In this document: positions 29,830-40,639 of the stretch, in pieces | How positions within the stretch are numbered: the stretch's first letter is position 1 | How the letters are laid out: every line of letters begins with the position of its first letter | DNA from: Sepioteuthis lessoniana | Taxonomy: Eukaryota; Mollusca; Cephalopoda; Myopsida; Loliginidae | Assembly (NCBI GenBank): GCA_963585895.1 | Contig: OY757921.1 | Span: forward strand, 84,063,439 to 84,127,438 | Length of the DNA: 64,000 nucleotides | Reading direction: 5' to 3' | The notes under the pieces: generated by a model | The model's database searches: none | Seen by the model: the letters and a program-made list of their open reading frames with translations, nothing else | What the model was told of the DNA's origin: nothing | Translations under genes and position numbers: made by a program

Positions 29830-30585
29830 AATTAATTTGACTGTTAGGGTCGACACATATTTTCACCCTATCAGGATGTCTTATCCTATTCATCCCGGAC
29901 CATTTTTCCGGACAGCATCAAATTGGGGATAGCCCGCCAAACACTCTCTTTCATAGAACTTCTTCGTTCAGGACAGACGTAATAACTGTCTGCTCCCTTC
30001 AATAGCAGCAGCACTGCCACCACGAGGAAAGCCATCTAATTTATGAACCACTTGCGTCTATTCTCTTAGACCAAGGGTTCCCAGTTGAATATGAATTAGA
30101 TGAATTCAATACGCCACACACAGGAACAACTTTTTTGTCGACTGTGATGCAAAATTCCGCTCCGATATCCAGCTACTTCATCTCTGGGCAACATTTTCTG
30201 GAGATATTCACGCTTCTCCCCGAAACAACCAGAACCACAAACTCATGGGTGACTACAACGTTCCTGGCCTCAACCAGCAAACACTTATGGCAACATATCT
30301 CCCTCACGCATTCAACAATGCCTTAACCTAAAGATGCACATCTTCGCTCAGGCATTTAGTAGCTAAAATGCTTTCTCAACTCTATAACAACTTCATTTCG
30401 TTTCCTTACTTCTTTCCTTCCTACGAGACTTGCAGCATAAACGTAAACCCTTTATTCCGTGTTGCTATTAAAAACCATCTTAAAAACCTTACGGCATCTT
30501 CGTATTTCTCTCTCTCATTTATTTACCTTTAAAACTTAGCGAGGAAGTAAATAACATAACTAACACGTGCAAGAATAAATTCCTT
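29830..30585. other. Unassigned unique sequence, less AT-rich
   Basis: A block of about 650 bp with balanced base composition and a 63-codon open frame (30135-30326) without recognisable motif. It could be non-coding or a decayed element. Confidence 0.4.
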
Positions 30586-30587
30586 CA

Positions 30588-30620
30588 CATATATATATAT
30601 ATATATATATAGATATATAT
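30588..30620. repeat. (TA)n microsatellite
   Basis: (TA)n run; a second lies at 30913-30942. Between them is featureless AT-rich DNA. Confidence 0.9.
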
Positions 30621-30907
30621 ACACGTCATACGATTATGTATTATACATAAAACTCGCAGTAACAGTCTTAACTCAGCAGTAACATAATTTTAATATTTTT
30701 CGTTTTAAACCTACTTTACTAATAATAGCATTGAACAATTTTTATACAAATTTTCTTGACTTTTATCCTTATTATAAAATAGATCGATTGATCGATAGGC
30801 TGCGGTAAATTGATATGAACACACTGGGAAATAGATATATAAGCAGACTGGCATAAATAGGTATGAACTTACTGAGAAAAAATATATAAAATGATTAAGA
30901 TAGATAG

Positions 30908-30944
<37 letters not shown>

Positions 30945-31039
30945 AAATAAGAAGGTCCACGAAGAGATTTGTATTTTTTGAATTTATTCATTTTGTTCTT
31001 ACATACGTGTTATATATATGTATGTTTCTGGCTTGTTGC

Positions 31040-31480
31040 TTTTGTCAGAGAACATATGCGGCACAAGGCCTTTTTAATGGGGCACTCAATGAGACATGAA
31101 CTCACTCTTGTTTCCAGTATAAATGACCTTTGGTTGGTCAAGCTTGTTTATATAGGGGTCGTTGTTCCTCTTTTCTGGAGTTTGTTTACTTTGGTCTGCT
31201 TTAACCGACTTTGATATTTGATATGTTTATAGTTGTGTGTGTGTGTGTGTGTGTGCGTGTTGGAGTGGTTTTGGGTTTCACTAACAGCTTTTTGTGTGTG
31301 TGTATGTGCGTATCATTGTGGTTTTGAATTACTGTTAGTTTTTACTCCTTTTTTTCTGCGTATGTATACATATGTGTGTGTTTGTGTGTTTTCAGGTTTT
31401 TCTTTCGTATGAGAACATGTTTGGCATAAGGTCTAGTTGATGAGTATTAAATCAGATTTTAATTTACGAGTGTTTGTAGT
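31040..31480 (+). repeat. Duplicated 70-bp motif around (TG)n
   Basis: 31040-31110 (CAGAGAACATATGCGGCACA, then AGGCCTTTTTAATG) and 31405-31470 (GAGAACATGTTTGGCATAAG, then GTCTAGTTGATGAG) are related direct repeats flanking a (TG)n-rich stretch at 31236-31395. Confidence 0.6.
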
Positions 31481-31560
31481 TTGAATGGTTTATAATTACT
31501 TATGTTTTTGTGCACACACACACTCACACTCACACACATATATATATGTATATATATATA

Positions 31561-31907
31561 CTTTAAGAAATACAACAAACCGGTCACATAGGATTATAAA
31601 TTTATTTCCATCTTGTTACGCATTTTTGAAATTTCCAAAAACACGAAAAAAAATTAACAGGACTTCTTCAGATCTTTTAGATAAAAAAAATTAAAATTTA
31701 AAACGGAAGTGGGCTTAATGAGGAGATAACACTTCCCCCCTCTTCTATCCCCTCCCACTTTTCTGCGTCTATTCTAGTTTTTTTTATCTAAAAGATCTGA
31801 AGAAGTCCTGTTAATTTTTTTTCGTGTTTTTCGAAATTTAAAAAATGCGTAACAGGATGGAAATAAATTTATAATCCTATGTGACCGGTTTGTTGTATTT
31901 CTTAAAG
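31561..31907. repeat. Foldback of Penelope-like 3' ends
   Basis: Arms of about 132 bp (31561-31693 and 31776-31907) are nearly identical reverse complements with an 82-bp loop, next to (TA)n. Each arm contains GATCTGAAGAAGTCCTGTTA and ACAGGATGGAAATAAATTTA in the same order as the Penelope 3' region at 27500-27610. Part of the loop also matches 27460-27510. Confidence 0.93.
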
Positions 31908-31909
31908 AA

Positions 31910-32148
31910 TTTATTGCTCTGTATTATTGTTACATTGAGCTCTTTACCAGGAAAATTTAAAAATTCACTCATGAATAATTTCTTGTCCTGATGGAATTAC
32001 TCCCAACTCCGGTTAAACTGGACCAAAGAATACTATTTATATATATATATATATATATGTTCATTTCCGTTTGTTAGGTGTACGGTTCATGTTTTATTTA
32101 ACTTTAAATTTTTCTATAAAGGTTTAAATTTTTCTATAAAGTTTCTTT

Positions 32149-32182
<34 letters not shown>

Positions 32183-32620
32183 GTTTTTACTTTCGTGTGT
32201 GTATGTGTGTTTGTCAAAAGCATCTCCCATTGTTTCTGCATAAATAACAGTCTAAAATGGCTTGTCTCCTGCTATAATCGAGAGTCTTAAATACAGCTAA
32301 GCGAAGACTGGTCGTGTTTAAAGACGAAAGGATAGAAAATTGTGTTATCCCAACGTATATTAGGCATTTAGAGATTTTATGTACGTCAAATTGTGCCTTG
32401 CCTAGTGGCCATGGAAGTAGCCAAAGGGAAGATCTCTGTCTTAATGATGGGCCTCTAATTGTTGATATTTAGCCAGCGGTCTTCCCTTTTGAACGTCATC
32501 AGAAGCGACAGAAGTGATGGCAATATTTCGAGCGATAAGCAAAGTAATATTCAGTTCTGATTAACCGTTTCTTACCTTTCTTCTCCGAAAGGTTATAATC
32601 AAGGTTAATGCCATCCTCTG
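31910..32620. other. AT-rich unique DNA with (TA)n runs
   Basis: (TA)n at 32038-32058 and 32153-32179. A 22-bp direct repeat (AAATTTTTCTATAAAG type) is at 32105-32140. Otherwise nothing supportable. Confidence 0.5.
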
Positions 32621-33155
32621 CTTATGGAAAGGACAATCAATAGACCAAGGTTATTGCAATCAATGCACACAAGCACACACACACACACCTTCACCAATGA
32701 TGTTGTTGTAATTAACCCAAGTGTCAGTAAGAAACGGACTTCTCAAACTAAGTTAAAGTCCAGCGTTAGGAAACAGTGCGGGAAAGTCGTTGGCGATAAG
32801 CAGACATTCTTTTAAACATGGCTGAATTTTAGACATTCCATACTCAATTGAGAGAGTTCAGACTGACAGAAAGCTGTGCATGAGAAAAATGCTCTATAGA
32901 TATTGGAGTGCGAGCAGGTTATAAGAGGTAAGCACCAGATACAGGTTTTAGTAAATCTTTGGAAAGGCGTCTTAGACTGTTTCAAAGTACTTTGAACACT
33001 CACACACCTATCCCAGCATCTCTTTCGCTTTTTAAAACAATCTGTAAACTTTTTCTAACTATACTGACAGAGGTGTTTATATGAAGTCTGTTTAGAAAAG
33101 AGGCAACTATTGAATAATACTGGATTCTTTTTTAGCTTACCGAGGGCAACGGTGT
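32620..33155. other. Unassigned unique sequence
   Basis: No gene or family recognised. Confidence 0.4.
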
Positions 33156-33177
33156 CTTCGTCCATTTAAAAGTACTT

Positions 33178-33470
33178 TAGGAGGTGCCCATGGTGTAATG
33201 GTTATCGTCGTAGGAAATGGACACGGCGACACGAGTTCAAATCCTGGATGAGACTGATTGCATTTCACAGCACTAATACCCTTGGGAAAGGTATGAATCC
33301 AATTATTCTCCCTCCAGCTATGGGTAAAAAGTAGGACAGACTGATTTCTTCAGCCTTGGTGAGACAACTAGTCTAGGAGAAGGAAAACTCTGAATTCAAA
33401 CCTGTTAAACTCCGCTTAAAAATTGACCTTGTGTCATATCCTGCCCGAGCGAAGGGGTTGGGTAAATATG
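33178..33470 (+). repeat. SINE-B full-length copy with perfect 18-bp TSD
   Basis: Flanked by GTCCATTTAAAAGTACTT at 33160-33177 and 33471-33488. The clearest plus-strand SINE-B: head GTGCCCATGGTGTAATGGTT, B-box-like CGAGTTCAAATCC, middle block, and tail ending GGGTTGGGTAAATATG. Confidence 0.96.
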
Positions 33471-33489
33471 GTCCATTTAAAAGTACTTC

Positions 33490-34320
33490 CTTTCAAGATC
33501 ACACACATATCCCAGAATCTCCTTGGCTTTTCAAAATAGTTTTGTAAGTTATCTTAACTAGATTGGTAGACTGGTTCACCGATAAACAATCCAGTCGCAC
33601 ACATATATTCTGGCACAGAAATATTCTGCTCGGAAGCCATTTTGGAGAAATTCAGAACTGGTTTCGCTGCTTCAATTTAAATTGGCAACCAATTAAAAGA
33701 ACGTTACTGCACATACGTGAACAGATCCTCTCTTTTGAGATTTTACGATGACATGTGGCCAGAAATCAGTATTGATATCGCAGTTTTATGAAATGAAAGA
33801 AAAGCATTCAAAGGTCAACCCATAATTGCTGATAGTATATGAATAAGGAGATTTATATTTGGGATGTCAAAACTTGAAATCAGAATGTGTGGACATTTTA
33901 AATATAAATATCATTCGGCTGTGTATTCGTCACGTTATATAAGCGTGGAAGCAGTACCCTACCGAAGAAGCTACTGCCCTAACCCACAAGAGAAAATAAA
34001 CCATACTTACTGGCTCGGCTGGCGTCGGCTAGCGGCCAAATGTCAATGATTGGGCCAGCATATATGCACTCTAGCATAGCCACTCCTAAGCTCAAAGCCA
34101 ATCAACACACTGGGAATGAACGAGACCACCTGCGCATGGTGGAACGCCCTGATGTGCATATAATCTTCCCTTCCTGATGCTCAAGTGATTATTCACTTTC
34201 ACGCGTAATCTAAGACGTGAACTACATTCAAGTACCGAACTTTGACACCAACGAAACAGCAATTGTACAGTTACTTGCCTTTCATCTCATAAAATACTCA
34301 AGTCAGACGAGAAAGTAGTA
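33490..34320. other. Unassigned unique sequence
   Basis: A TATATAA-like box (33937) and AATAAA (33995) occur but support nothing alone. Short open frames have no motifs. Confidence 0.4.
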
Positions 34321-34324
34321 CCTA

Positions 34325-34645
34325 TTAGGAACACAGTTACGGGTCAAAGAGATCTGTTTAAGAGTTATTCGCATTTTATAGGACCGAGTGCAAAAAAACA
34401 AACAACTTAAAAAATAACACAAAAAACGTAAATGTGAACACACAATAAACACGATTCCGTAACTTCCAGGCATATAATAACCCTAGACGGGTTGACATGC
34501 CGTTAAAATCAATCAATCAATCTTAAGAAACAACTACACAAAACATGTAAATATGAACGTACAATGAACGCGTTTCACTTTCATCGAGGCATGAAATAAT
34601 CCTAAACAGGTTGAGATTCCATTAAAATCAATCAATCAATTGTAT
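34325..34645 (+). repeat. Two tandem LT2 3' ends
   Basis: 34325-34512 ends in ATAACCCTAGACGGGTTGAC, then ATGCCGTTAAAATCAATCAA. 34513-34645 repeats the region (AACAACTACACAAAACATGT to GATTCCATTAAAATCAATCA). Both end in (AATC)n, so the duplication includes the tail. Confidence 0.85.
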
Positions 34646-34683
34646 GAAAAGAAGAAAATAGTTTATGAAATCAAATTAAGATG

Positions 34684-34709
34684 TTTCGCTAGTAGTCTAG
34701 CATCATCAG
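34684..34709 (-). ncRNA. Hammerhead-core-like motif
   Basis: Minus strand: CTGATGA (34709-34703), stem II GCTAG-ACTA-CTAGC (five perfect pairs), then GAAAC. Stems I and III and a cleavage triplet cannot be placed convincingly, so this may be a decayed ribozyme or chance. Confidence 0.35.
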
Positions 34710-34879
34710 AATGCAAATAAATTCATGAAGATGACTTGTAGCTTGTACGCCTTCGTCCCAAACCTGGAACGATTAATATATCAGAAAAAGAATCTGCACC
34801 ACACGGAGTTTAATCCTTTTACTGGCGAAACTGTGTAGCCATGACGATAACCCTCGACAAGTCCATTGTATTAGATTTT

Positions 34880-35118
34880 AGAGGTGCTAGTCGTGTCGTA
34901 GGGAAATGGACTCGGTGACCCGAGTCCAAAACCTGGAAGAGGCTGTTTGCATTTCACATATTGCTCATACCCTTGGGAAATATATAAATCCAACAATTCT
35001 TCCGCCACCTAGCGGTAAGAAGTTGGGTAGCAACCGGTCTAGGAGAATGAAAACTCTGAATTTAAAACTGTTCGAACCAGCTTAAAAACTGATTTTTTGT
35101 AACATCCTGCTCGTGTAG
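34880..35118 (+). repeat. SINE-B, old diverged copy
   Basis: GGTGCTAGTCGTGTCGTAGG head remnant, ATACCCTTGGGAAATATATA, TCTAGGAGAATGAAAACTCT and TAACATCCTGCTCG. Many substitutions and small gaps. Confidence 0.8.
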
Positions 35119-35162
35119 AGCGAATAAGTAAGTACATAAAACAAACTTTTTTATAAATAATA

Positions 35163-35545
35163 TTAAAATGTTTACTTATGAAAAGGTTATTTAATGCCAA
35201 ATCCATACAAATAATCAGTTCTATTTCAAACAATTCAGTTTAACATAAATACGCAATTTGCATGTCAAAACAGTTCTATCTTAAGCAATTCAGTTTAGCA
35301 AAAGTATGCATTTTAGTTTTATTTGACCCATAGGTAGGACCCTATTATTTGCTACCTCTCCGAGCCTGGGTGGACTTAGGAGCGATGGCATTGAAAGGGT
35401 ACTCGTCATTCCCCAAAGCTCTTGCATTACTAGAACGTCACCATCAGATTGTTTAGTGTCATATATAGGACATATGTTGAGAGAGGTCCTTAGAGGTGCA
35501 GTCGGTGTATTCTACAACCCCAGCCGACAGGGCAATTATTAAGAG
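35163..35545 (-). repeat. LT1 repeat
   Basis: Partial hairpin AGGTTATTTAATGCC, two CAATTCAGTTTARCATAA units, GACCCATAGGTAGGACCCTA, and the standard 5' end CAGCCGACAGGGCAA. Confidence 0.9.
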
Positions 35546-35867
35546 GGGTACTGAATATAACATCGATCAGCTGATTACAAAATCCCAAAATAAATTTTTA
35601 AAATAATGAAAAATTTTACACGTAAATGTACGAATAGAATTCAATAAGAACAAATAAAATATGATGAGAATCATTTACCCAGAATTCCGTGTAAAAAAAA
35701 AGAATAAGGAATAAGAAAAGAAAAGGAAAACAAAACTTTTCACCCGGTTTTAGCCGGAATGAAGATTAAAAGTGGTGTTATACATGCAAATAAAAATAAA
35801 ACAGAAAACATTAAGTTCACATGCTATCAGTGAAGAAAATGGATTCACATCGAAATTACTTCTTAAA

Positions 35868-35872
<5 letters not shown>

Positions 35873-35900
<28 letters not shown>
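35873..35900. repeat. (AT)n microsatellite
   Basis: (AT)n run; another lies at 36368-36404. Together they bracket the segment with the hammerhead-like core at 35990-36045. Confidence 0.92.
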
Positions 35901-35989
35901 GGAAGAAAATAATGGATTGTAATCCGACAATTTGTGAAGAAAAATTGACAAGTAATCCAAATAGAAAGTGGGGATTTATAGAGAAACAA

Positions 35990-36045
35990 AGTCAGTCGAC
36001 ACTATAGCGTTTCGGTTCTGCTGAACCATCATCAGGTCTGTGAGG
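35990..36045 (-). ncRNA. Hammerhead ribozyme-like motif, partly degenerate
   Basis: Minus strand: CTGATGA (36035-36029), stem II GGTTC-AGCA-GAACC, GAAA (36013-36010), stem III CGC-TATA-GTG and then TC, so GTC-like cleavage is possible. Stem I (ACAGAC with GACTGA) has a mismatch near the core. Flanking (AT)n runs suggest the same class of element as 26258-26487. Confidence 0.5.
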
Positions 36046-36049
36046 GGTT

Positions 36050-36365
36050 TTATTAGGGATGTTGAGTGTAGATGGAAGTATAAAAAGTGTAAAAATATAT
36101 AAAAATTAGGAAAAGTTGTACAACAAGAAAAGTTGGCTGTTTATGACAAGAAAAATTGGCCGTTTGATCAATGAATCAGCGTTCGTTTCTTTAAAATACG
36201 TCACCTGATATTAGAAACATTGTGCATAATCCACGTTCCGTTAGTTCATCGAGAGATTTCGAATCATTCCTCGTTTTCGACGAAATTCAAATCATATAAA
36301 TCTGTTTTTTGTTTTTTTAATATTAATGTATATGCATAGGAAACTCCAAAATATGAATACAAGCC
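36050..36365. other. Unassigned AT-rich segment
   Basis: AAGAAAARTTGGCYGTTTGA-type text recurs at about 36128 and 36158. Otherwise nothing supportable. 36410-36660 also lacks recognisable content. Confidence 0.4.
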
Positions 36366-36366
36366 T

Positions 36367-36407
<41 letters not shown>

Positions 36408-36666
36408 AGAGGAAAATGTTCCAATAAATAAGTCAGGAGAATAATGAGACGTTAAAAGAAAATCTTCTTAGAGTTTTTTGATATGGCCTTATTAACATTT
36501 TATAGGTCAATGTGAAACAACATCGGCAAGAAAGCATTTTAGTTTTTTGGAGATGCAATGCCGTAATGACTTTCTGAACGACACTATATGATGATATAAA
36601 TACTCTTTCTTGCACTGCTCCTAGCGAGCTGTTACAAAAATACACACACAATTCTTATAATTGTGT

Positions 36667-36732
36667 AGGAAAACTCTGAATTCAAACCTGTAAAACTCCG
36701 CTTAAAAATTGACCTTGTGTCATATCCTGCCC
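36667..36732 (+). repeat. SINE-B tail fragment
   Basis: AGGAAAACTCTGAATTCAAA to CTTGTGTCATATCCTGCCC, directly upstream of a full copy in the same orientation. Confidence 0.88.
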
Positions 36733-37020
36733 AGGAAGTGCCCGTGGTGTAATGGTTATCGTCGCAGGATATGGAAACGGCGATACGAGTTCAAATCCTG
36801 GACCTGACTGATTGCATTTCACATAGCACTAATACCCTTGGGAAAGGTATGAATCCAAATATTCTCCCTCCAGCTATGGGTAAATAGTAGGGTAGACTAG
36901 GTTCTTCAGCCTTGGTGAAGCAACTAGTCTAGGAGAAGGAAAACTCTGAATTGAAACCTGTTAAACTCCGCTTAAAAATTGACCTTGTGTCATATCCTGC
37001 CCGAGCGGAGGGGTTGGGTA
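36733..37020 (+). repeat. SINE-B full-length copy
   Basis: Head AAGTGCCCGTGGTGTAATGG, B-box-like CGAGTTCAAATCC, middle block, and tail GGAGGGGTTGGGTAAATA. It sits in tandem with the tail fragment at 36667-36732. Confidence 0.93.
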
Positions 37021-37094
37021 AATAGGGTCAACTCTTATTTTATCAAAACTCTATCGGTCAGTTTTATTCATTTCTGGTGTTTTAGTGTCCAACG

Positions 37095-37705
37095 AAAACG
37101 ACCGCTCCGCACATACAAAGACAAGTACACAGTTTGTCAAAAACATTTCTATTTAAAACTATTCAAGCAGTTACATGTAACAATTCAGTTAAGTGTAAAT
37201 ACAGTTTTAATGTCGAAAAATAGTTCTATTTAAAATAATAAAGTTAAGCATAAGCACACAGTTTAAATGTAGGCACAGTTTAATTGTAAAAAATATTTCT
37301 ATTTCAAGGTATTCAGTTTACTCAAACAATTCAGTTTAGCATAAGTATGCTGTTAGTTCTATTTAACCCATAGATAGGGCCCTATCAGGTGCTACCACTC
37401 CGGGCCTGAGTGGACCTGGTAGCGATGGCAATGAAGGGGTACTCCGCATTCCCCAAAGCTCCAGCACTGCTGGAACCTCACCATCAGATTGTTTAGTGTC
37501 ATATCCAGGACACTCGTTAGGGATTCTTACCCCTCTGCAGAGGTGCAGTCAGTGTATTCTACAGCCCCAGCTGACTGGGCAAGCAATATTGGAGCCTCAC
37601 CATTAGATTGTTTGGTGTCGTATCTCGGACAGTCGTGGGTGCAGTCTTACCCGTCTGCAAAGATGCAGTCAGGGTATTCTACAGCCCTAGCAGACAGGGC
37701 CAAAT
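37095..37705 (-). repeat. LT1 repeat with duplicated 5' region
   Basis: Several CAATTCAGTTWAGCATAAG units, the GACCCATAGATAGGGCCC-type block, and a first 5' end CAGCTGACTGGGCAA (37566-37582). A second 5' unit (TATTGGAGCCTCACCATTAG to CTAGCAGACAGGGC) ends at 37700. Confidence 0.9.
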
Positions 37706-37707
37706 AA

Positions 37708-37733
37708 TAATAATAATAATAATAATATTTAAT
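37708..37733. repeat. (AAT)n microsatellite
   Basis: Short trinucleotide run at the 5' border of the LT1 copy. Confidence 0.85.
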
Positions 37734-37749
37734 TATTTAATTTTAATTT

Positions 37750-37998
37750 AATTGGTTTGGTTTGGTTTGGTTTCTTCGTTTAATGGCATATCAACCTTTG
37801 TAGAATATTTAATGGTAAAGCCATTCTCCTAGAAGAACAGTAGTGGTACTATTTAACCCATAGCTGGGAGGATAAGTGGGTTCATACCTTTCCCAAGGGT
37901 ATTTGCCCGAAAGTGAACGTAATAGCGCGACTGGAGTTCGAACTCGCGTACTACGATTCCGCCGTCCATTGCTTTACCATTACACCACGAGGACACCC
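37750..37998 (-). repeat. SINE-A full-length copy with (AACC)n tail
   Basis: TTGGTTTGGTTTGGTTTGGT is the reverse of the tail. Then come the hairpin ATGGCATATCAACCTTTG, the middle block, and the head with reverse of CGTGGTGTAATGGTAAAGC. TTTAATTT on both sides may be a short target repeat. Confidence 0.92.
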
Positions 37999-37999
37999 C

Positions 38000-38580
38000 T
38001 TTAATTTCATTCATTAAGAATATGTTATCATAGATGAAAATGAAAATTTCAGGTACTGTATTTTAATTTTGTTTTTCATTTTCTTTCTTTTTAAGCCTAT
38101 TTTTTCTTATTCTCGAATAAGCTTTTTTTGAAGACATCCTATAATCTATTATCAAAAGGTATATTTATAGAATTCAGTATTTTTATAAACTAATTCGTCT
38201 AAACTATAATTGTTTTCTTTCGTGAAAATATGATTATATGACTTGGTAATGATGCAAAAAAGATCCGGATCTATTCGGTCAGAGTCATATCATTCTTTTA
38301 TTTAAAAATTCCGTATGTATTGAACGGTTCGTATGTGAACCACACATCACTTGTGGCTAGGGGTACGATATCAGGCAAGTCGTGTAAACGATCTAGTAAT
38401 TTTTGTTCTACTATTATATAGAGATTTATCAATACAAACGAGTAAGGCCATCTCGCCTTGACCCTAAGCTTTTATTCACTTTGGCATGTCTTATTCATTC
38501 CCCGTGCAAGCAGCAAGAGCCTTTGGTCTCTGCGTGAACTTACGTAAATCAAGATGGTGCGATTTCCTCATGAAATGACA
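38000..38580. other. Unassigned unique sequence
   Basis: No supportable feature before the LINE fragment. Confidence 0.4.
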
Positions 38581-38584
38581 AACC

Positions 38585-39055
38585 TCTGAAATAAGCAGAC
38601 AAATTCATATACATCGGTAGCAATATCTTATCTTCTGAAAGCAGTCAACATACGTATAGGATATGCATGGCTCACTATTGACAGGTTACTGATATGTAAA
38701 TCTGATCTCTATGAAAAAATTAACAAATTCTTCCAATCTGTATCTTTGTTAGTATTATTGTATGTTTGCACCACAAGCAACACCAAGTGAAAAAGCTAGA
38801 CGAAATGAATACAAGAACGCTGTATGTTCTTTTGAGCAAATAATGGAAGCAGCACCTTACAAACTATCCAAGTAAGACGAACAAGACGTTCGATGCAGTG
38901 ATTGAGAAGTCAGAGCAAACTTACATTCATCCACTCAGTGCAAACATTGGATGCCCTCAAGAAGACTTGTCAGGAGCGGTGACCGATAGGGAGGGATGGT
39001 GAGAGAGAATCGAAGGAATTCGAACTGTCGACATGTCTTAGTGATGATCCTGACA
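38585..39055 (+). pseudogene. RTE-like LINE C-terminus, heavily decayed
   Basis: Frames give DKFIYIGSNILSSE, then KKLDEMNTRTLYVL, then IGCPQEDLSGAVTDREGW, ERIEGIRTVDMS. These are the same order of motifs as in 46785-47345 and 57880-58350. Several stops and frame changes. Confidence 0.7.
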
Positions 39056-39341
39056 AGTCTAAAGCTATGAACCAACATTTGTCTTCATTGCACTACGTAT
39101 ACAAAAGCTGATTGGTTGGTAGACGCACATGATATCATACCACTTAACATCAGTTCTGGAACATAGTAGAGGTTACTCGGTCGGTAGAGACATGCCATAC
39201 ACTGAGCTTGCTTACTGTGAGAGTGATGTGTTGTTATTTAAATCTAAACGCCGTAAGTTATGGCGCATAAGTCGACCATTTAAGACTGCAAAAATCTCTA
39301 AAAACTAGGAGTCTACTTATACAGCAGGGCTAAAATCAAAA

Positions 39342-39764
39342 AACGCCACTTTTAGCTTTTTGCGGAGCCCCGGGGCCTGTTCTGGACTTCGGTCCGGAGC
39401 GTGGCCCTGGAAAAGGAACAATGGCAGACTTGGGGCCTTTAATTAGGCACCTAGTTTCGACTAGGCCACCTTCGGGTGGGCGAGCTGCATTTTTGTCTCC
39501 TTTGTCCCCCATGCACGGCACTAGACCAAGCGTCTAGTTTAAGCCGTTAACTGGCATACGTGCCCGGACCCACATTTGGGTTCGTGAAACTGCTTGCCTC
39601 ATCAGGCTCACATTGCACTAAGTGAGCCGATGAGCAGCACAGACAAGCAGGGTTCGAGTCTCGGCTCGTTCCCGACCTTCCCCTCCCCTTTATCCCCACT
39701 TTAATTGGCCTTCGGGCTTTTGACCTTGTGTCAAGTCGTGTCTGGTGGGAGGCAGCGACAAATA
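39342..39764 (+). repeat. SINE-C copy 2 with perfect 17-bp TSD
   Basis: Flanked by CAGGGCTAAAATCAAAA at 39325-39341 and 39765-39781. Very similar to the copy at 3826-4244: GTTCTGGACTTCGGTCCGGA, GGCCACCTTCGGGTGGGCGA, B-box-like GGTTCGAGTCT, and tail GGGAGGCAGCGACAAATA. GC-rich island in AT-rich DNA. Confidence 0.95.
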
Positions 39765-39784
39765 CAGGGCTAAAATCAAAATAT

Positions 39785-40245
39785 TTGCCACAGGGTTATC
39801 AACTAGCGTTATTGTTTGGGATTTTTTTAGCTCTACCGTATAAGTCGATAGCTTAGTTTTGTGAAGATTTTTTTCTGGCTTAAAAGTCGACTTCTCCGTC
39901 TCAATTTACAGTGAATGTTTTGGTACAGTGATTTTGATAAAGCCGAAAATAGAGAGTTTATTTTTAACTTCATTCATTGATCCTTAGGCGCCTCTCTTTC
40001 TTCTGTCACTTATCAGATGAGTTTCAGTCTGTGAGATACAAATAAATGTTTAATTTGTACTCCACTTGACTTACCTCTCCCGTCTATTATTGTAAAAATC
40101 AGACACTTTTATGGTGCAAGTAATTAGGAATTTATCAAAGAAATCGTCTGAAGTTTCATTTTGCCAAATGAACATATGTGCCCAACCCCATGGCGTATTC
40201 ATCAGTCCTAGTTAGAAATCAATTGAATACACTCATTCGTGTTAC
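39785..40245. other. Unassigned unique sequence
   Basis: No supportable feature. Confidence 0.4.
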
Positions 40246-40260
40246 CCAGGAATGGTTATC

Positions 40261-40550
40261 ATATTTACCAACCCCTCTGCTTGGGCAGGATATGACACAA
40301 GGTCAATTTTTTAAGCGGGGTTTAACAGGTTTCAATTCAGAGTTTTCCTTCTCCTAGACTAGTTGCCTCAGCACGGCTGAAGAACCCAGTCTGCCCTACT
40401 ATTTTCACATAGCTGGAGGGAGAATAATTGGATTCATACCTTTCCCAAGGGTATTAGTGCTATGTGAAATGCAATCAGTCTCGTCCAAGATTTGAACTCG
40501 TGTCGCCGCGTCCATTTCCTATGGCGATAACTATTACACCACGGGCACCT
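40261..40550 (-). repeat. SINE-B full-length copy with TSD
   Basis: CCAGGAATGGYTAT flanks it (40246-40259 and 40551-40564; one mismatch). All modules are present in minus orientation. Confidence 0.94.
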
Positions 40551-40639
40551 CCAGGAATGGCTATAATCAAATATGTATCCTGAGCGAATACTTGAAAAGT
40601 CACCCTTTATTCAAGGAATTTGAGATTTTAATTGTTTCG

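Noticed and set aside
32490-32515. Minus-strand CTGATGA as a hammerhead
   Set aside because: No GAAA after a hairpin; flanking bases do not pair.
33178-33260. Possible tRNA gene
   Set aside because: The A/B-box region is the head of SINE-B, repeated many times with TSDs and no cloverleaf acceptor closure.
33930-34000. TATA-like and AATAAA signals as a gene promoter and terminator
   Set aside because: Such words are expected by chance in AT-rich DNA and no open frame or repeat boundary supports them.
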